Assembly: GCA_002633005.1 (NCBI GenBank)
Contig: NMRA01000126.1
Coordinates: 198,641-262,640, forward strand
Reading direction: 5' to 3'
DNA length: 64,000 bases
DNA from: Phoronis australis
Lineage: Eukaryota; Phoronida; Phoronidae
A program made the translations under genes and the position numbers. The notes under the pieces are model-generated. The model was not told where the DNA came from. It saw only the letters and a list, made by a program, of their open reading frames with translations, and did not search any database. Below, one piece after another: positions 61,535-64,000 of the stretch. The stretch's first letter is position 1, and each line of letters begins with the position of its first letter.

Positions 61535-61993
61535 TTAGGTGCCACGTTTAAAACTGGATAATACATTATGACGCTTGAGAGCGTGATGGGCGAATTTAAT
61601 AAGTAGGCTATCTGGAGTTCTCATGAGAGAATCAAATTTAGATGTCGTGGGAGAATGACAAAAACGATCAATTAAGTACTTAACCCGAAGGTCTTGGTAG
61701 GCCTACGCACTACAAACTAACACAACGTGGTATTCGTCCTCTACACACCCAGAATTACATAATTCACACAACCTGTTTTTATAGGGAATATTTGTGAAGC
61801 GACCTCTTTCCGCTAGTAACGAATGATTTGAACATCGCAATTGAGTCAGAGACTGGATAAAAACACGTGGGATACCAACCATTTCTAGATAATTCTCAAG
61901 ATGATACATTGTTTTGTACCCCCACATAGTAAGGCAGTTTTGCGTTACATTCGATATCTGATTGCCAACCTTGCAAATAACAGTCGTTGACAC
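61535..61993 (-). pseudogene. Non-LTR retrotransposon, C-terminal cysteine motif of the reverse transcriptase, broken
   Basis: The frame from 61993 gives RGRFTNIPYKNRLCELCNSG and CVEDEYHVVLVC, the C..C...VEDE.H...C motif at the end of many LINE ORF2 proteins. Stop codons interrupt it, and in another phase KFAHHALKRHN ends the element at a TAA (61537-61535). The polymerase core is absent, so this is a 5'-truncated, frameshifted copy. Confidence 0.8.
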
Positions 61994-61999
61994 GATGAG

Positions 62000-63530
62000 A
62001 AAAAACAGTCAAGAAATACGCTTGATTTACCAGGTATGTAAAACTTACGCCGTCATTTTTTTCTGATACCAAAAGTCAGTGATTTGGGGCAAAAATGTAG
62101 AAAAAACTTTATGTTCAATTCACAAACTAGTGATTCCTGTTTGCCTTAAATATTTCTAATCAAAGCATTCCTCTTATTTGCGTTCACGAAATAGTACCGA
62201 GTGTTCTGGTAAGACACATGGTAATAGTTTTGCAGTGTAACCCATTAACACTTCATTACTGACTTTATGAGAAAAATCAGCAACGCGACGAGGGCCTCAC
62301 TCAGAACAAAGATCGTATTTCAAAGGTTCAACCGGGTAATACAGGGGAACTAAGCCACACTATCTCCTCAGTGAATGATCAAACATTACAAAGTTGCATA
62401 TGAATTTAACGTACTATTAAGATAAATCGGAAATTAAAACTCTGTTTGTGCACTTAGCGAGATCAACTGTCTCCACCTTGTTACCGTCCGTTTGACAAGA
62501 CTGAACGCGAGAATGTAGGACAACATTGTGACGTAGTAAGGAAAAAAGTGATGTTCGCGCGCGTTTATCGTGTAGCCGAGGCTACTGGCCGTCGGTACAG
62601 TCACCAATTACCCTCCCGTCCTATGATATGTTTTCGATTGACGGTAACGTAGTATGATGGCTAAAAGCTTATACCTCAGTTTCAGTGACCTCCACTGAGT
62701 CGCGACCGTCTGCTCAACTGATACCCTTTTTGATTGAAAATATCACAGACACAGACAATGCGCACTAGTGTACGAGAGTAGTCAAGCTTTCGCGCACGCT
62801 TAGAATTACCCTCTGACACAGCGCCACCTGTACTGAAAAGTGGCCCTCTTGAAACATGATGAACGACACATGGAATTCCGCGCCGTGTGGGCATCAATGC
62901 GCATGCTTGATCGGAAGTTTATCGATCACATCGCCACCACTTGCACACGCTTTCAATGCACTGTTCTTGTTTGGGCTTAGCCACGGGATCGGGGTTTCTC
63001 TTGATTTTGTTTACTTCGACCACTGCCCGTTTTAATAAATTGCAACACTGTTCAAGTCAAATGGGGTCCCCATAGCCTACTACGTAACAGTAAACTGAAA
63101 GGGGTTTCCCAGATTTCTACCAATGTTATGTCGTCGGTTTCATTACCTAACGAATGAAAAGTCATGATAAACAACATTCCAAAGTGCTACCTTTCGTAGC
63201 ACTGTGAAAGAGTGTAGCTTAGAACCGGGAGGTGACTTTCGCTAAATTAAAGTTGACGTCACACATCCGGATAACCGCATAGCGCCACATGCAGTATTTT
63301 TCACAACTACACTGAGTCGCTGAAATGTACGGTGATATGTCAAAAACAACTTAAAACGTTTTGGATTAATGTACTTAAGAATTGGTTATGAATTAAGGTA
63401 CATAATTAGAGGAATTTTTCATAGCTAAATGTTATTTTACCTGCTCTACATAGGCTGACACAAAAATTTCATAAAACGAGTGGCAGGGATCCGTCAGAGC
63501 TGATGTATTGGCTATTAGGGAAGATTTCCA
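62000..63530. other. No gene recognised; probable intron of the LDLa gene
   Basis: The LDLa exon at 63745-63539 ends in a donor toward this side, so the sequence to its left should be intron. I found no next exon. Confidence 0.4.
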
Positions 63531-63538
63531 CCTCTTAC

Positions 63539-63745
63539 CTGTGCATCGGATTTCGTCTTCGCCTTGGCTGCAGTCATTTTTCATGTCGCACAAGTTGGCA
63601 TTACTGATACAGCTCATGTCACTCACGCAGAAGAACTCGTCCTTCTTGCAAGATGTCGGCAGTGCACTTCCCGCCAAAGAGCTTGAAGCTGGTGCCGACG
63701 ACTCCCCCTCCTGCTCCGACGGAATTGCTGTAGTCGTCATCTCGT
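63539..63745 (-). CDS. LDL-receptor class A domain exon of an extracellular protein, partial gene
   Basis: An acceptor (TTTCGAAACTGTAG, exon edge 63745) and a donor (ACAG|GTAAGAGG, exon edge 63539) frame a 207-bp exon with phase 1 at both ends, the arrangement usual for shuffled extracellular modules. The peptide starts with a Ser/Thr/Ala-rich linker (SSAPASSSLAGS), likely O-glycosylated. An LDLa module follows with six cysteines: CKKDEFFC, VSDMSC, ISNANLC, then DMKNDC and SQGEDEIRC. The acidic D-C-...-E-D-E residues expected to bind calcium are kept. Upstream exons lie beyond the right edge and downstream ones were not found. Which LDLa-containing family it belongs to cannot be told. Confidence 0.75.
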
Positions 63746-63840
63746 CTACAGTTTCGAAATACAAACGTTGTGTAGTACAAAAAGACATTTTGAGAGTCAC
63801 GAATATATACAAAGTTGTGCAAGCCATGTCTCATAAATCA

Positions 63841-64000
63841 AACAAGAGCAACGCAGAGCGTTGAAATGCGCCCACAATTGCACCGTATATACGGTATCCT
63901 TCTAGGGTTGTTTATTGGTACCATAAAGTGGCCAGTAGAGGGCATATATGTAGTATGTTGTACTTTGCAAAATGGAAAGGCATGGTCATTGTCTCCTCAA
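63841..64000 (+). repeat. Family A repeat, head and first monomer, cut by the window edge
   Basis: ACAAGAGCAACGCAGAGCGT then TGAAATGCGCCCACAATTGC, the TTCTAGGGTTGTTTATTGG box and GGCCAGTAGAGGGCA. Confidence 0.8.

Noticed and set aside
1-64000. tRNA, rRNA, CRISPR arrays, bacterial operons
   Set aside because: None seen; the gene structure is eukaryotic. No cloverleaf with a GTTCRA arm was noticed by eye; tRNAscan-SE would be decisive.

Overview
This is a eukaryotic, draft-quality assembly from an intron-rich metazoan. I recognise three animal genes: a TMC-family membrane protein, the spliceosome subunit BCAS2/SPF27 and a GDP-fucose-type transporter (SLC35C). The dense TIR elements, non-LTR retrotransposon tails and one element family with ~147-bp tandem monomers suggest a marine invertebrate (echinoderm, hemichordate, cephalochordate or mollusc). 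The sequence alone does not decide which. Assembly gaps are four N at 21817-21820, 638 N at 41829-42466, and single N at 36560, 58902 and 60889.

Layout. 2.2-23.6 kb, minus strand: a transmembrane channel-like (TMC) gene. I could place sixteen coding exons, nearly all with AG/GT borders and compatible phases. The extracellular loop after TM1 and the C-terminal end were not found. 24.97-32.5 kb, plus strand: a complete seven-exon BCAS2 gene, head-to-head with TMC and about 1.4 kb away. 34.3-35.7 kb, minus strand: an SLC35C1-like transporter with an uninterrupted coding exon of 365 codons. About 39.46-39.86 kb, minus strand: a possible terminal coding exon of an unknown gene. 63.54-63.75 kb, minus strand: one LDL-receptor class A exon from a gene that continues outside the window.

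The rest, mainly 36-63 kb, is repeat-rich and has no recognised host gene. It holds a frameshifted THAP domain, two broken reverse-transcriptase tails, a DNA transposon with 43-bp TIRs around the N gap, a possible 2.5-kb element flanked by TAAAC, a ~530-bp fold-back element, MITEs and several minisatellites. A Tc1/mariner-like element sits inside BCAS2 intron 1.

The most interesting structure is a repeat family (seven copies or part-copies seen). Its most complete copy, 6417-8202, has a conserved hairpin head, three-monomer higher-order tandem repeats of ~147-bp units, an 11-bp GGAC-rich minisatellite and a terminal hairpin. The monomers start with a core close to the published CTCF consensus. 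The architecture recalls pearl/HINE (Helentron-derived) elements; that assignment is inference.

The genes are not an operon or pathway cluster. They are independent loci: an ion-channel-like membrane protein, an mRNA-splicing factor and a Golgi nucleotide-sugar transporter.
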